34,688 nucleotides of DNA from Sphingomonadaceae bacterium (GTDB taxonomy: Bacteria > Pseudomonadota > Alphaproteobacteria > Sphingomonadales > Sphingomonadaceae), in NCBI GenBank assembly GCA_020630295.1, contig JAHDBR010000008.1:30121-64808 (forward strand), in the 5' to 3' direction. Made by a program: the position numbers and the translations under genes. The notes beneath the pieces were generated by a model, which made no database searches, was not told the origin of the DNA, and saw nothing but the letters and a program-made list of their open reading frames with translations. Of this stretch, positions 9,538 through 16,901 are shown piece by piece. Position 1 is the stretch's first letter; each line of letters begins with the position of its first letter.

Positions 9538-10496
9538 GCTGCGTCTCTCGCCGGTATATCGGTCCGCACCGCATGGCGAAGAACCGCTGAACGGGCGCGC
9601 GGATTGCGGTCCAGTTCAGCCTTGCCTGCGCGCACCGCTTTAGAAACATCGCGGTAAACCGCTGGTGTCTGTTCAAGCTGGGGCAAATGACGCGAACCGC
9701 CACCTTTCGGTGCAGCCTCACGCAGATAGCGTTTCACAATCCGGTCTTCGAGGCTGTGGAAGCTGACGACGGCCAAGCGGCCACCCTCACCCAACAATTG
9801 CTCGGCTGCAGACAGACCTTCTTGCAGTTCATCAAGCTCCGCATTCACATGGATGCGAATGGCTTGGAAGCTGCGCGTCGCCGGATCCTTTGGCGCGCCG
9901 GGCCGATAGCCCAACGCCTTGCGCACCACGCGCGCAAGATCGCCCGTGGTTGCAAGCGGGCGAGCCGCGACAATTGCACGGGCCACGCGGCGTGACTGAC
10001 GCTCTTCACCGTAATTATAGAGAACATCAGCAATGACATTCTCATCCGCAGTGTTGAGAAAATCGGCGGCACTTTCGCCATCTTGGCTCATCCGCATATC
10101 GAGCGGCCCGTCGGAGGAGAACGCGAAACCGCGCTCCGCCTGATCAAGCTGCATCGACGAGACGCCAATATCCATGGTGACCCCGTCAATGCGGGCAACA
10201 CCCGCTTCGGCAATTGCGCCAACCATTTCGGAGAAGCGCCGCGCATGAAGCACCAGCCGCGGCGGCTGCTCTTGCGTTTCAGGCCATTTCTGGCCTTCTG
10301 AAATGGCATCGGGATCGCGGTCAAATGCGTGCACCACGGCGCCAGCATCCAGCAGCGCGCGAGTATAACCTCCGGCACCGAAAGTGGCGTCGATCATGAC
10401 ATCGCCAGGCTGCGGGCCCAAAGCCGCGATGACTTCATCCAGCAATACGGGAATATGCGGCGCGTTGGCCGGCACTTGCGAAACGGGCTGCGTCAT
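9534..10496 (-). CDS. rsmH: RsmH (MraW), 16S rRNA N4-methyltransferase (C1402)
   Basis: This SAM-dependent enzyme methylates N4 of C1402 in the 16S rRNA decoding centre. I use the ATG at 10496 ([19 protein letters not shown], 320 residues), which overlaps the mraZ stop by four bases. The frame continues 22 codons further upstream, but that segment lies inside mraZ and lacks family features. Motifs: HIPVLLDEV at the N-terminus, the SAM-binding [14 protein letters not shown] (about 36-49), the acidic FDRDP after it, [18 protein letters not shown], and near the end [15 protein letters not shown]. The length matches the family. The stop overlaps the ftsL start. Confidence 0.97.
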   Translation of the reverse strand: MTQPVSQVPANAPHIPVLLDEVIAALGPQPGDVMIDATFGAGGYTRALLDAGAVVHAFDRDPDAISEGQKWPETQEQPPRLVLHARRFSEMVGAIAEAGVARIDGVTMDIGVSSMQLDQAERGFAFSSDGPLDMRMSQDGESAADFLNTADENVIADVLYNYGEERQSRRVARAIVAARPLATTGDLARVVRKALGYRPGAPKDPATRSFQAIRIHVNAELDELQEGLSAAEQLLGEGGRLAVVSFHSLEDRIVKRYLREAAPKGGGSRHLPQLEQTPAVYRDVSKAVRAGKAELDRNPRARSAVLRHAVRTDIPARDAA

Positions 10497-10993
10497 GCGC
10501 GCTTCCCCTTCGCATCCAGATCGGCCAGCAGGCTCTTGCATCCGGCAATTGCAGCCTTCCATTCATCGCCTTGGATTTGCAAAATTTGCGGATCCCAGAT
10601 TGTGAAAAACCGGCCGCCACCACGGAAAAACAGCTGATCGCCAATGAGGCCTTCGGATTTCAGGAAATCCGGCATGGTGAAGCGTCCGCTATCGTCGAAC
10701 GGAATTTTCTCGAACCCGAAAAGCTGGCTGGCGCGCAGCTCACGGTCATATTCGCGGCCAAGACGCAAGGCGGCATCTTCTTCGCGGTCCAGCTGGCTCT
10801 CCAGCTCCGCTTCGCGCGAAAGCCCGAAACCGACGAGGCAATCCCAGCGGTCATGTTTGGCAAGGCACAAGATGCGTTTGTCATCGCTGGATGCGCGGAC
10901 AGTTTTGCGAAAATCGGAAGGCACAACGAACCGGCCCTTGTCACCCATAAGGGTCAAGGCTTGTCCGCTATAACTATGAAGCGCTCCCGCCAC
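10493..10993 (-). CDS. mraZ: MraZ, DNA-binding transcriptional regulator of the dcw cluster
   Basis: MraZ is a double SpoVT/AbrB-fold protein that binds its own promoter region in other bacteria and represses the dcw cluster. The 166-residue protein has two related halves: the first contains [16 protein letters not shown] (about 15-30), the second [14 protein letters not shown]-like sequence near residues 95-112, each matching the DxKGRxxLP core of the fold. The start is a GTG at 10993 with a purine-rich GAGGGTAGGG stretch just before it. The gene is first in the cluster and its stop overlaps rsmH by four bases. A gene-free region with phased GGG motifs lies upstream and is a natural candidate for its operator. 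Confidence 0.94.
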   Translation of the reverse strand: MAGALHSYSGQALTLMGDKGRFVVPSDFRKTVRASSDDKRILCLAKHDRWDCLVGFGLSREAELESQLDREEDAALRLGREYDRELRASQLFGFEKIPFDDSGRFTMPDFLKSEGLIGDQLFFRGGGRFFTIWDPQILQIQGDEWKAAIAGCKSLLADLDAKGKRA

Positions 10994-11051
10994 TTCGCCC
11001 TACCCTCTGTTCGATCCAAACTCCCCGCAGACACATCTTCCCCGTTGCCGC

Positions 11052-11067
11052 CCGCGCATAGGCGCGG
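11052..11067 (-). other. GC hairpin in the presumed mraZ leader
   Basis: On the minus strand, CCGCGC, a four-base loop CTAT, then GCGCGG form a perfect 6-bp stem about 60 bases before the mraZ GTG. No T-run follows, so it is not a typical terminator. It could be a leader structure, but function is unknown. Confidence 0.3.
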
Positions 11068-11143
11068 TAGCTCACCATGAAGAAGCATGATGCAGCACAA
11101 GACGGTCTGTCTGATGGAGATTGGTATTAACTTGCCATTCACG

Positions 11144-11177
11144 GGGATGGAAGGGAAAATTAAGGGATTAATGGGGA
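11144..11177 (+). promoter_or_regulatory. GGGA repeat cluster in the mraZ upstream region (plus orientation)
   Basis: Four GGGA words start at 11144, 11153, 11164 and 11174, spaced 9, 11 and 10 bases. The last two fit the pattern of a GGG-containing pentamer, a 5-base spacer and another pentamer exactly. They point away from mraZ, opposite to the second cluster at 11234-11321. Possible MraZ binding boxes; inferred from spacing only. Confidence 0.4.
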
Positions 11178-11223
11178 TTGATTGCTAAACTACTGTTTTA
11201 AATATATTTTTATCCTTAACTTT

Positions 11224-11252
11224 ATTGTTGAGAACCCGTGAAATCCCGGCAA
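11224..11252 (-). promoter_or_regulatory. weak candidate sigma-70 type promoter for mraZ
   Basis: Reading toward mraZ, TTGCCG (11252-11247) and AACAAT (11229-11224) are separated by exactly 17 bases, a poor but correctly spaced -35/-10 pair. The pair of GGG boxes at 11234-11248 falls in its spacer, which would suit repression by MraZ. It predicts a leader of about 220 bases. Other placements are possible. Confidence 0.25.
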
Positions 11253-11321
11253 AATTCGGCTTCATCCCGTCGAATCCCCGAAAAAAACCCAGATTTTCAA
11301 TACCTGTCCCGTAATATCCCC
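11234..11321 (-). promoter_or_regulatory. Phased GGG-box array, candidate MraZ operator
   Basis: Read toward mraZ, this stretch has three pairs of pentamers of form nGGGN separated by exactly 5 bases: GGGGA/CGGGA (11321-11317 and 11311-11307), GGGGA/CGGGA (11279-11275 and 11269-11265) and CGGGA/CGGGT (11248-11244 and 11238-11234), plus a single TGGGT (11291-11287). Successive GGG cores lie close to multiples of 10-11 bases apart, so they would face one side of the helix. E. coli MraZ is known to bind TGGGN direct repeats with 5-base spacers, so the arrangement matches although the first base differs. Confidence 0.5.
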
Positions 11322-11329
11322 GAACAAGT

Positions 11330-11350
11330 CTCGGGTTGCTCGGTCCCGAG
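11330..11350. other. hairpin just after the end of the GldG-like gene
   Basis: CTCGGG and CCCGAG flank a 9-base loop, immediately beyond the stop at 11354 of the minus-strand gene. There is no T-run, so a role as terminator is uncertain; it also borders the GGG-box array. Confidence 0.3.
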
Positions 11351-11353
11351 CTA

Positions 11354-12145
11354 TCAATCCAGATCAAATGCTTGATTTACAAGCACCGACAGCGCCGTTG
11401 CAGCTTCCTCACCTTGCTGCCTGGCATCGAGAAGAGCCGCATCAGCCACGACCAGCGCGCGGCCTTTACCTACGCTACACTCTGCGATGACACCGCCTGC
11501 TGTCAGCTCACAGTTTGCAAATTCAGTCGGGACTAGAATAAACTGACCCGGCACCTCGACCGGAATGGCCGCGCCATTCCAATCTACAACTTCGCCTGCA
11601 TCAGAGTGATCATGCGCCTGATCGACAAGTTCAGTGGCGAGGCCCCACCTGCTGAGCAACGGTGAGAGAAGCGCGATTGCCTCTGGCCGGCGTTTGTCAC
11701 CAATGCCAAATTCCGAATGCGCAGTCAGTAACGGATCCGCGAAGATCAGCGCGCGCCCTCCGGCCCGCAGCCAATCATCCAGCGCAGCAAGATCAGCAGG
11801 CGGAAGCGCCGGCGGCTGGGCCAGAATGAGGAAATTCAATCGGGCGAGCGCGGCCGATGGCACTGCGCTTTGATCATCCGCCAGCACATCCAGTGGCTCA
11901 AGAACAAATCGTCGCTCCAATTCCGCCCTGACCCAATGGCTCTCGTCACTCTCTGATAAAGCCGCAGCGAAATCGGTGCTTTCGGCCCAGAGGATCGGCA
12001 AAGAAGTAATAAGCCCGACTTCGCTTTTTGCGCCCGCAACTGCGGTTTTATTCGAAGCTCCGCTATTGCCCGCCGCGAACCATAAAAACAGGGCGGCCAC
12101 GATGCTCATAACAAGCCCTGCCAATACCGCCCGCCGGGTCTGCAT
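11354..12145 (-). CDS. membrane-anchored protein with GldG-like domain, function unknown
   Basis: I do not recognise a specific function. The 263-residue protein begins with MQTRR and a hydrophobic span (about 8-25) that could be an anchor or uncleaved signal. The rest is periplasmic-type sequence with alternating strands and helices. The stretch LDDWLRAGGRALIFADPLL (around residues 125-143) resembles the GldG/IFT52-like domain found in auxiliary subunits of ABC transporters linked to gliding or unknown export, in which a sentence-like pattern of hydrophobic strand, small loop and D-P occurs. No ABC ATPase or permease lies beside it. Its ATG shares one base with the stop of the upstream 118-residue gene (TAATG), so the two are probably made together. 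The family suggestion is tentative. Confidence 0.7.
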   Translation of the reverse strand: MQTRRAVLAGLVMSIVAALFLWFAAGNSGASNKTAVAGAKSEVGLITSLPILWAESTDFAAALSESDESHWVRAELERRFVLEPLDVLADDQSAVPSAALARLNFLILAQPPALPPADLAALDDWLRAGGRALIFADPLLTAHSEFGIGDKRRPEAIALLSPLLSRWGLATELVDQAHDHSDAGEVVDWNGAAIPVEVPGQFILVPTEFANCELTAGGVIAECSVGKGRALVVADAALLDARQQGEEAATALSVLVNQAFDLD

Positions 12146-12501
12146 TATTCGGTCTCTGTAGCCGGACCTTGCTCGGGCAGAATAGCTGCTTCCTGCTCAG
12201 GTTCTTCAGCAGTCTCCGCTGGAAGGTCGGGCACTACCCCTGCATCGACAAGCGGATCACTTTGCGGCGCCTCGGTAGGTTCCGGAGCAACTGTAGCGGC
12301 AGCTTCTGGTACCGCCTCTGCCTCTGCGCGATCAGCCCGTTCTGTTATCACGTCTGCAAGCGTCACAAGCAGAAGCATCACGACAATGCCCGCCGCGCCG
12401 ATCTGCAAACGCTGGAGCGCTTCTGCATTGGTTCCGCCCAAAGGCATCGCGCCCTTATCGGCAGGGCCATGCATAATGCGATCAAGAAATCGGTTTGCCA
12501 T
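12145..12501 (-). CDS. small single-span membrane protein with acidic Pro/Ala/Glu tail, unknown
   Basis: No function is recognised. The 118-residue product has a short polar N-terminus (about 1-33), one hydrophobic segment (about 34-50) and then a tail of about 65 residues made almost only of Ala, Glu, Pro, Val and Asp, which should be disordered. By topology the tail may be periplasmic or cytoplasmic; the charge pattern does not decide this. It is coupled to the downstream GldG-like gene by a TAATG overlap and lies 49 bases after cysK on the same strand. Coding is supported by the overlap, codon-position GC pattern and clean membrane segment. The ribosome binding site is weak. Confidence 0.7.
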   Translation of the reverse strand: MANRFLDRIMHGPADKGAMPLGGTNAEALQRLQIGAAGIVVMLLLVTLADVITERADRAEAEAVPEAAATVAPEPTEAPQSDPLVDAGVVPDLPAETAEEPEQEAAILPEQGPATETE

Positions 12502-12550
12502 ATCAGGAATCTAGCCCAGCATTACCTTAGCGCCAAGCAGCAAATGCAGC

Positions 12551-13558
12551 CTATTTCAGCCATTCGAATACAGGCAGACCTTTTTTCTCGAGCCATTCTG
12601 CATTGTAGAGCGACGACAAATACCGGAAGCCAGTATCGCACAGGATGGTCGCAACCCGCGGATTTTCGCGGCCCTCAGCGATCAAATGCTGCCCCAATGC
12701 AATTGCTCCGGCAACGTTGATACCTGACGAAAGCCCCAGACACAGCCCTTCTTCGCGCAGCAATCGTGCGACCCAAACAAGCCCCTCCTCATCGGAGATG
12801 CGGAACTGGGTGTCGATCGGCGCGCCTTCCAGATTGCCGGTTATCCGCCCCTGCCCAATCCCCTCGGCAACCGAACTGCCTTCGGATTTCAGCTCACCAT
12901 CTGCAAAATAGCTGTAAAGCGCGGCACCGTGCGGATCGGTCAGCGCGATCTGGACGGTTTCATCAAATGATTTGAGACCAAGCCCCACACCGGCAATCGT
13001 ACCGCCGGTACCCGCTGCGCAGGTAAAACCGTCAATCTTGCCGTCCATTTGCTCCCACAATTCGGCGGCGGTCGTCTCGATATGAACTTTGCGGTTGGCA
13101 GTATTGTCAAACTGGTTGGCCCAGATCGCACCCTCTGTTTCTTCTGCCAGCCGGCGTGATGTGTGCACAAAATGGCATGGGTCAGCAAATTTGGTCGGCG
13201 GCACCAATACCAGCTTGGCCCCCAGCGCCCGCAGAGTGTCCATCTTCTCCTGAGACTGGTTGTCCGGCATGACAATAATGGTCTTATAGCCGAGCGCATT
13301 GGCGACCAGCGCAATGCCGATCCCGGTATTGCCAGCCGTTCCTTCGACCACGGTTCCCCCGGGCTTTAACTCGCCGCTTGCCTCTGCATCGCGAATGATA
13401 CCCAAGGCGGCACGGTCTTTCACCGATGCCCCCGGATTGGCAAATTCGCATTTACCGTAGATTTCGCAGCCGGCAGCCTCGCTCGGCCCCTGCAGCAGGA
13501 CGAGCGGCGTATTGCCGATCAATTCTAAAGTGTCATCGCGTGGTTGTGGTGCAATCAT
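12551..13558 (-). CDS. cysK: Cysteine synthase A (O-acetylserine sulfhydrylase)
   Basis: This PLP enzyme makes L-cysteine from O-acetylserine and sulfide in the cytoplasm. The 335-residue protein shows the PLP lysine K47 in NPGASVKDRAA, the substrate loop VEGTAGNTGIG (about 70-80), the phosphate-binding AAGTGGTIAG, and GLSSGINVAGA, whose serine contacts the pyridine nitrogen. It ends near CDTGFRYLSS, a close variant of the cysteine synthase C-terminal motif. There is no CBS-pair extension, so cystathionine beta-synthase is less likely, though the O-acetylserine specificity is inferred from the family. It follows the ferredoxin gene by 61 bases on the same strand. Confidence 0.93.
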   Translation of the reverse strand: MIAPQPRDDTLELIGNTPLVLLQGPSEAAGCEIYGKCEFANPGASVKDRAALGIIRDAEASGELKPGGTVVEGTAGNTGIGIALVANALGYKTIIVMPDNQSQEKMDTLRALGAKLVLVPPTKFADPCHFVHTSRRLAEETEGAIWANQFDNTANRKVHIETTAAELWEQMDGKIDGFTCAAGTGGTIAGVGLGLKSFDETVQIALTDPHGAALYSYFADGELKSEGSSVAEGIGQGRITGNLEGAPIDTQFRISDEEGLVWVARLLREEGLCLGLSSGINVAGAIALGQHLIAEGRENPRVATILCDTGFRYLSSLYNAEWLEKKGLPVFEWLK

Positions 13559-13619
13559 GGCGCTGAATTAGGGGTATCCGTCCCGCAGTTCAACGCAGTT
13601 GCGCTTTTAACGCGCGAAC

Positions 13620-13937
13620 TCAGTCTTCCGGTGCAATGGTGACTTTCAGACCGTCCAGCTCCGGCGTGAACGGCACCTGACAGGACAAGCGCGATGTCTC
13701 GGCACGGTGATCAGAGCTTTCAAGCAGATCATCTTCGTCCTCGGACATTGCAGGAAGCTTGTCTGTAAACGCCGGATCTACATGGATATGGCAGGTAGCG
13801 CAGGAGCAACAACCGCCGCACAGCGCAAGCAATTCATCAAATCCATTGTCACGGATCGCTTCCATAACGGTCAGGCCATTATCGACCTCTACAGTAGATT
13901 CTTCTCCGTCACGGTTGACGACGATAAGCTTGGGCAT
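13620..13937 (-). CDS. 2Fe-2S ferredoxin, adrenodoxin type
   Basis: This is a small soluble electron carrier. The 105-residue protein has the ligand pattern of vertebrate/bacterial adrenodoxin-type ferredoxins: C40-x5-C46-x2-C49 and a fourth cysteine C86 after 36 residues. Two extra cysteines, C43 and C44, lie inside the binding loop. The acidic stretch DEDDLLES (about 67-74) corresponds to the partner-docking helix of the family. Proteins of this type serve cytochrome P450s, Rieske oxygenases or Fe-S assembly; none of these partners is visible, so the physiological role is open. It lies upstream of cysK on the same strand and diverges from the glycosylase gene on the other side. Confidence 0.92.
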   Translation of the reverse strand: MPKLIVVNRDGEESTVEVDNGLTVMEAIRDNGFDELLALCGGCCSCATCHIHVDPAFTDKLPAMSEDEDDLLESSDHRAETSRLSCQVPFTPELDGLKVTIAPED

Positions 13938-14042
13938 GATGAGCAGGCTCCAGTAAAACGTGGCCGGATTGGCCGTTCGCGGGTGCTGCTAAAATAGCGA
14001 CTGGCAATTTGCAAGGCGCGAGACACCGGGGAGTGAAACTGA

Positions 14043-14660
14043 ATGAGCCTGAGCGTTGAACAAATCCGTGAAGGAATAGACCACGCGGTTGCAGTGGAGC
14101 CCGCGCTGGCACCGGCGCTGGCTGCCGCAGGGTATCCCGCACCGCGGATCCGCCCCACCGGTTACCGCACATTGCTGCGTACGATTGTCGGCCAACAGGT
14201 CAGCGTTGCTGCGGCCGCATCTGTTTGGAACAAGCTGGAGATCGAACTGGGTGAGGATATCGCGCCGGACGAATTGCTTGCACGCGATCACGACCAATTG
14301 CGGGCCTGCGGCCTGTCGCGCCAGAAACAGGGCTACGCGCGGTCGCTATGCGAGCTGGTGGTAAATGACGAACTTGATCTGAATAATCTGCCCGATGATG
14401 ATGAGGCCGCGATTGCCGAATTGACCCGCATCAAAGGCATTGGCCGGTGGTCCGCCGAAATCTACCTGTTGTTTGCAGAAGGGCGCGCTGACATCTGGCC
14501 TGCGGGCGATCTGGCCGTCCAGGCAGCAATGCATAAATTGCTAGGTCTGGATGAGCGGCCAAGCGAGAAAGAGGCGCGAATTCTGGCAGAAAGATTCTCG
14601 CCGCACCGCGGGGCATTGGCGATATTTTCGTGGCATTGTTACGATAATCCGGCGCTGTAG
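14043..14660 (+). CDS. alkA: DNA-3-methyladenine glycosylase II family protein (HhH-GPD)
   Basis: This enzyme is predicted to remove alkylated bases from DNA in base excision repair. The 205-residue protein is a compact HhH-GPD glycosylase. YRTLLRTIVGQQVS (about 41-54) is the conserved first helix region. The helix-hairpin-helix is LTRIKGIGRWSAEIYLL (about 127-143), and the catalytic aspartate is D156 in WPAGDLAVQ. There is no Fe-S cysteine cluster at the C-terminus, which argues against endonuclease III or MutY. It lacks the N-terminal domain of E. coli AlkA, like many short alphaproteobacterial forms. The ATG follows a GGGGAG ribosome binding site. Exact substrate range cannot be read from sequence. 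Confidence 0.9.
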   Translation: MSLSVEQIREGIDHAVAVEPALAPALAAAGYPAPRIRPTGYRTLLRTIVGQQVSVAAAASVWNKLEIELGEDIAPDELLARDHDQLRACGLSRQKQGYARSLCELVVNDELDLNNLPDDDEAAIAELTRIKGIGRWSAEIYLLFAEGRADIWPAGDLAVQAAMHKLLGLDERPSEKEARILAERFSPHRGALAIFSWHCYDNPAL

Positions 14661-14673
14661 GCAGTTCATCGAA

Positions 14674-14703
14674 TTGCACGACACATTAAGTGCAAATTGT
14701 GCA
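14674..14703. promoter_or_regulatory. TTGCAC/GTGCAA repeat, possible operator of the S9 peptidase gene
   Basis: TTGCAC (14674-14679) and GTGCAA (14690-14695) form a perfect 6-bp inverted repeat with a 10-base spacer, and a third GTGCA follows at 14699-14703. The cluster ends about 35 bases before the peptidase ATG. It could be a regulator site; no specific regulator is recognised. Confidence 0.35.
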
Positions 14704-14737
14704 GTTTCTTCCTATCTTGTGATTAGGGAGAATTACG

Positions 14738-16813
14738 ATGACATACTCGCACACTTTGAAACCACTTCTCGCCAGCTGCGCCGCCGCAGCAATGGCCTTA
14801 ACGCTGCCTGCACCCGCTGCGGCACATCACCACGCGGAGACACATACCGGAATGAGTAACCCAGCCGAAACTGCACCACTGATTGCCCGCGAAGATCTGT
14901 TCGGAAATCCGACCAAGGCTTCCGGACGGCTTAGCCCTGATGGAAAGTGGCTGAGCTGGCTTGCGCCTAAGGATGGCGTGCTGAACGTATGGGTTGCACC
15001 CGTGACTGATCCTGCATCGGCAAAAGTGATGACCAGTTCCGTTGACCGCCCGATCCAGCAATATTTCTGGGCGCCGGATTCGCAGAGCTTGCTGTATATC
15101 CAGGACAAAGGCGGCGACGAAAATTTCCTGCTTTACGGTATCGATCTTGATAGCGGCGCAGAGCGAACCCTCACTGATTTCGAGAATACCCGCGTTCAGG
15201 TGTTCGGCACGTCAGAAACCATTCGCGACAAAATGCTGGTGGGTATCAATAACCGCGATCCTCGCTTTCACGACGCCTATCTGCTGGATTTGAATTCTGG
15301 CGAGCTCACACTTGTGCAGCAAAATGACGGCTATGCCGGCTTTATGGCGGACGACAATCTGGAACTGCGCATGGCCGTGCGCCCGAATGCCGCTGGCGGG
15401 ATGGACTTCTTCACCATAACCGATGGCGAGATTGCCACCGAAGCCAGTGAAAGCACCGGATTGGAAGACTCGCTGACAACCCAGCCAGCCGGATTCACGA
15501 CAGACGGTTCTACCATGTATTGGATAGACAGCCGCGGGCGAAACACTGCGGCTTTGATTGCGCAGGACGTTGCCACCGGCGAAAAGACCATTATCGCCGA
15601 AAATGACAAAGCCGATATTGGCGGTGCCATGTCGGATCCAAAAACGGGTGAGATTGAAGCGTACAGCTTTACTTATCTGACCACGGAATGGACCGCGACA
15701 GACCCCGACGTAAAGGCCTCACTGGACTGGCTGGGGGAACGGCTTGAGGGCGAATTTGGCGTTCAATCGCGCACAGAGGCTGACGACAAATGGGTCGTCT
15801 GGAATGATCCGCTAACCGCACCGAGCAAGACGTTCATCTATGACCGGACAGCCGGGACGCTGGAAGAATTCTACACCACACGGCCCGAGCTGGTCGGTGC
15901 ACCGTTGCAGCCCATGCAGACGCTGGAGCTGACATCACGCGACGGGCTTACCCTCCCCTCCTATCTGACGCTCCCGCCGGGCAGCGACACAAGCGGAGAC
16001 GGTGTGCCTGATGCCGCCGTGCCAATGGTCTTGCTGGTCCATGGCGGCCCGTGGGCGCGCGATGGTTACGGATATAACAGCTATCACCAATGGCTCGCCA
16101 ATCGCGGTTATGCAGTACTGAGTGTCAATTTCCGCGGCTCCACCGGTTTCGGCAAAGAGTTCATCTCTGCCGGCGACTTGGAATGGGGCAAAAAGATGCA
16201 TGACGATCTGATCGACGCGGTCGATTGGGCCATCGGCAAAGGCATTACCAGTGCCGATAAGGTCGCGATTATGGGCGGTTCCTATGGCGGCTATGCCACG
16301 CTCGCCGGGCTGGCGTTTACGCCTGAGAAATTTGCTTGCGGCGTCGATATTGTCGGCCCGTCAAATCTGGAAACATTGCTCGAAACCATCCCGCCATATT
16401 GGGAGCCGCTAATCGCGCAATTCCACGAACGCATGGGCAATCCCAATACGCCGGAAGGTCTTGCGATGCTGAAAGAGCGCAGCCCGCTTTATTCGGCGGA
16501 CAAAATCACCAAGCCGCTATTGATCGGTCAGGGCGCAAATGACCCGCGCGTAAAACAGGCCGAAAGCGACCAGATTGTTGGCGCGATGAAGGAGGCAGGC
16601 ATTCCTGTGACCTATGTTCTCTATCCTGATGAGGGCCACGGTTTTGCCAAGCCGAATAACAATATCGCCTTCAACGCAGTGACCGAGAACTTCCTCGCCA
16701 CCTGCCTTGGCGGGCGCGCGGAACCAATTGGTGACACGGTGTCCAATTCAACTGCCCAGATCGTTGAAGGCGCTGAACACGTTCAAGGTCTGAAAGAGGC
16801 TCTCGAAAGCTAA
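14738..16813 (+). CDS. secreted S9 family peptidase (prolyl oligopeptidase/acylaminoacyl peptidase type)
   Basis: This is a serine peptidase of the alpha/beta-hydrolase prolyl oligopeptidase clan, predicted to cleave peptides in the periplasm or outside. The 691-residue protein has a signal peptide (about 1-29, ending PAPAAA before a His-rich stretch), a TolB-like beta-propeller (about 45-380; WLAPKDGVLNVWVAP and later repeats) and a C-terminal hydrolase domain starting near LTLPSYLTLPPG. The triad is visible: S515 in GGSYGGY, D602 in GANDPRV and H634 in DEGHGFAKP. An AGGGAG ribosome binding site lies seven bases before the ATG. The gene appears monocistronic, with a hairpin terminator after it. 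Substrate preference cannot be told. Confidence 0.94.
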   Translation: MTYSHTLKPLLASCAAAAMALTLPAPAAAHHHAETHTGMSNPAETAPLIAREDLFGNPTKASGRLSPDGKWLSWLAPKDGVLNVWVAPVTDPASAKVMTSSVDRPIQQYFWAPDSQSLLYIQDKGGDENFLLYGIDLDSGAERTLTDFENTRVQVFGTSETIRDKMLVGINNRDPRFHDAYLLDLNSGELTLVQQNDGYAGFMADDNLELRMAVRPNAAGGMDFFTITDGEIATEASESTGLEDSLTTQPAGFTTDGSTMYWIDSRGRNTAALIAQDVATGEKTIIAENDKADIGGAMSDPKTGEIEAYSFTYLTTEWTATDPDVKASLDWLGERLEGEFGVQSRTEADDKWVVWNDPLTAPSKTFIYDRTAGTLEEFYTTRPELVGAPLQPMQTLELTSRDGLTLPSYLTLPPGSDTSGDGVPDAAVPMVLLVHGGPWARDGYGYNSYHQWLANRGYAVLSVNFRGSTGFGKEFISAGDLEWGKKMHDDLIDAVDWAIGKGITSADKVAIMGGSYGGYATLAGLAFTPEKFACGVDIVGPSNLETLLETIPPYWEPLIAQFHERMGNPNTPEGLAMLKERSPLYSADKITKPLLIGQGANDPRVKQAESDQIVGAMKEAGIPVTYVLYPDEGHGFAKPNNNIAFNAVTENFLATCLGGRAEPIGDTVSNSTAQIVEGAEHVQGLKEALES

Positions 16814-16836
16814 TTCGCTTTCCATTGCTGACAAAC

Positions 16837-16876
16837 GGGCTGCGCGAGGTTACCCCCTTGTGCAGCCCTTTGTTTT
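16837..16876 (+). terminator. rho-independent terminator after the S9 peptidase gene
   Basis: GGGCTGC (16837-16843) pairs with GCAGCCC (16862-16868), with further pairing possible inside the loop, followed directly by TTTGTTTT. It lies 24 bases after the peptidase stop and 25 bases before the SDR start, so the SDR gene is probably transcribed separately or by read-through. Confidence 0.6.
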
Positions 16877-16901
16877 GGGGCTGTGTGCAGAGGACGAACC
16901 A

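Noticed and set aside
10497-10562. Longer N-terminus of rsmH (start at 10562)
   Set aside because: The 22 extra codons lie inside mraZ and lack family similarity; 10496 gives the ATGA overlap and normal length.
10954-11142. Minus-strand open frame of 62 codons just before mraZ
   Set aside because: It overlaps the mraZ start out of frame and has no protein-like features; more likely leader sequence.
11185-11367. Minus-strand open frame of 60 codons in the mraZ upstream region
   Set aside because: It overlaps the GGG-box array, has no ribosome binding site and no recognisable protein pattern.
12551-13558. Cystathionine beta-synthase instead of cysteine synthase
   Set aside because: Length of 335 residues with no CBS-pair domains and cysteine-synthase type loops fit CysK better, though bacterial short forms cannot be fully excluded.
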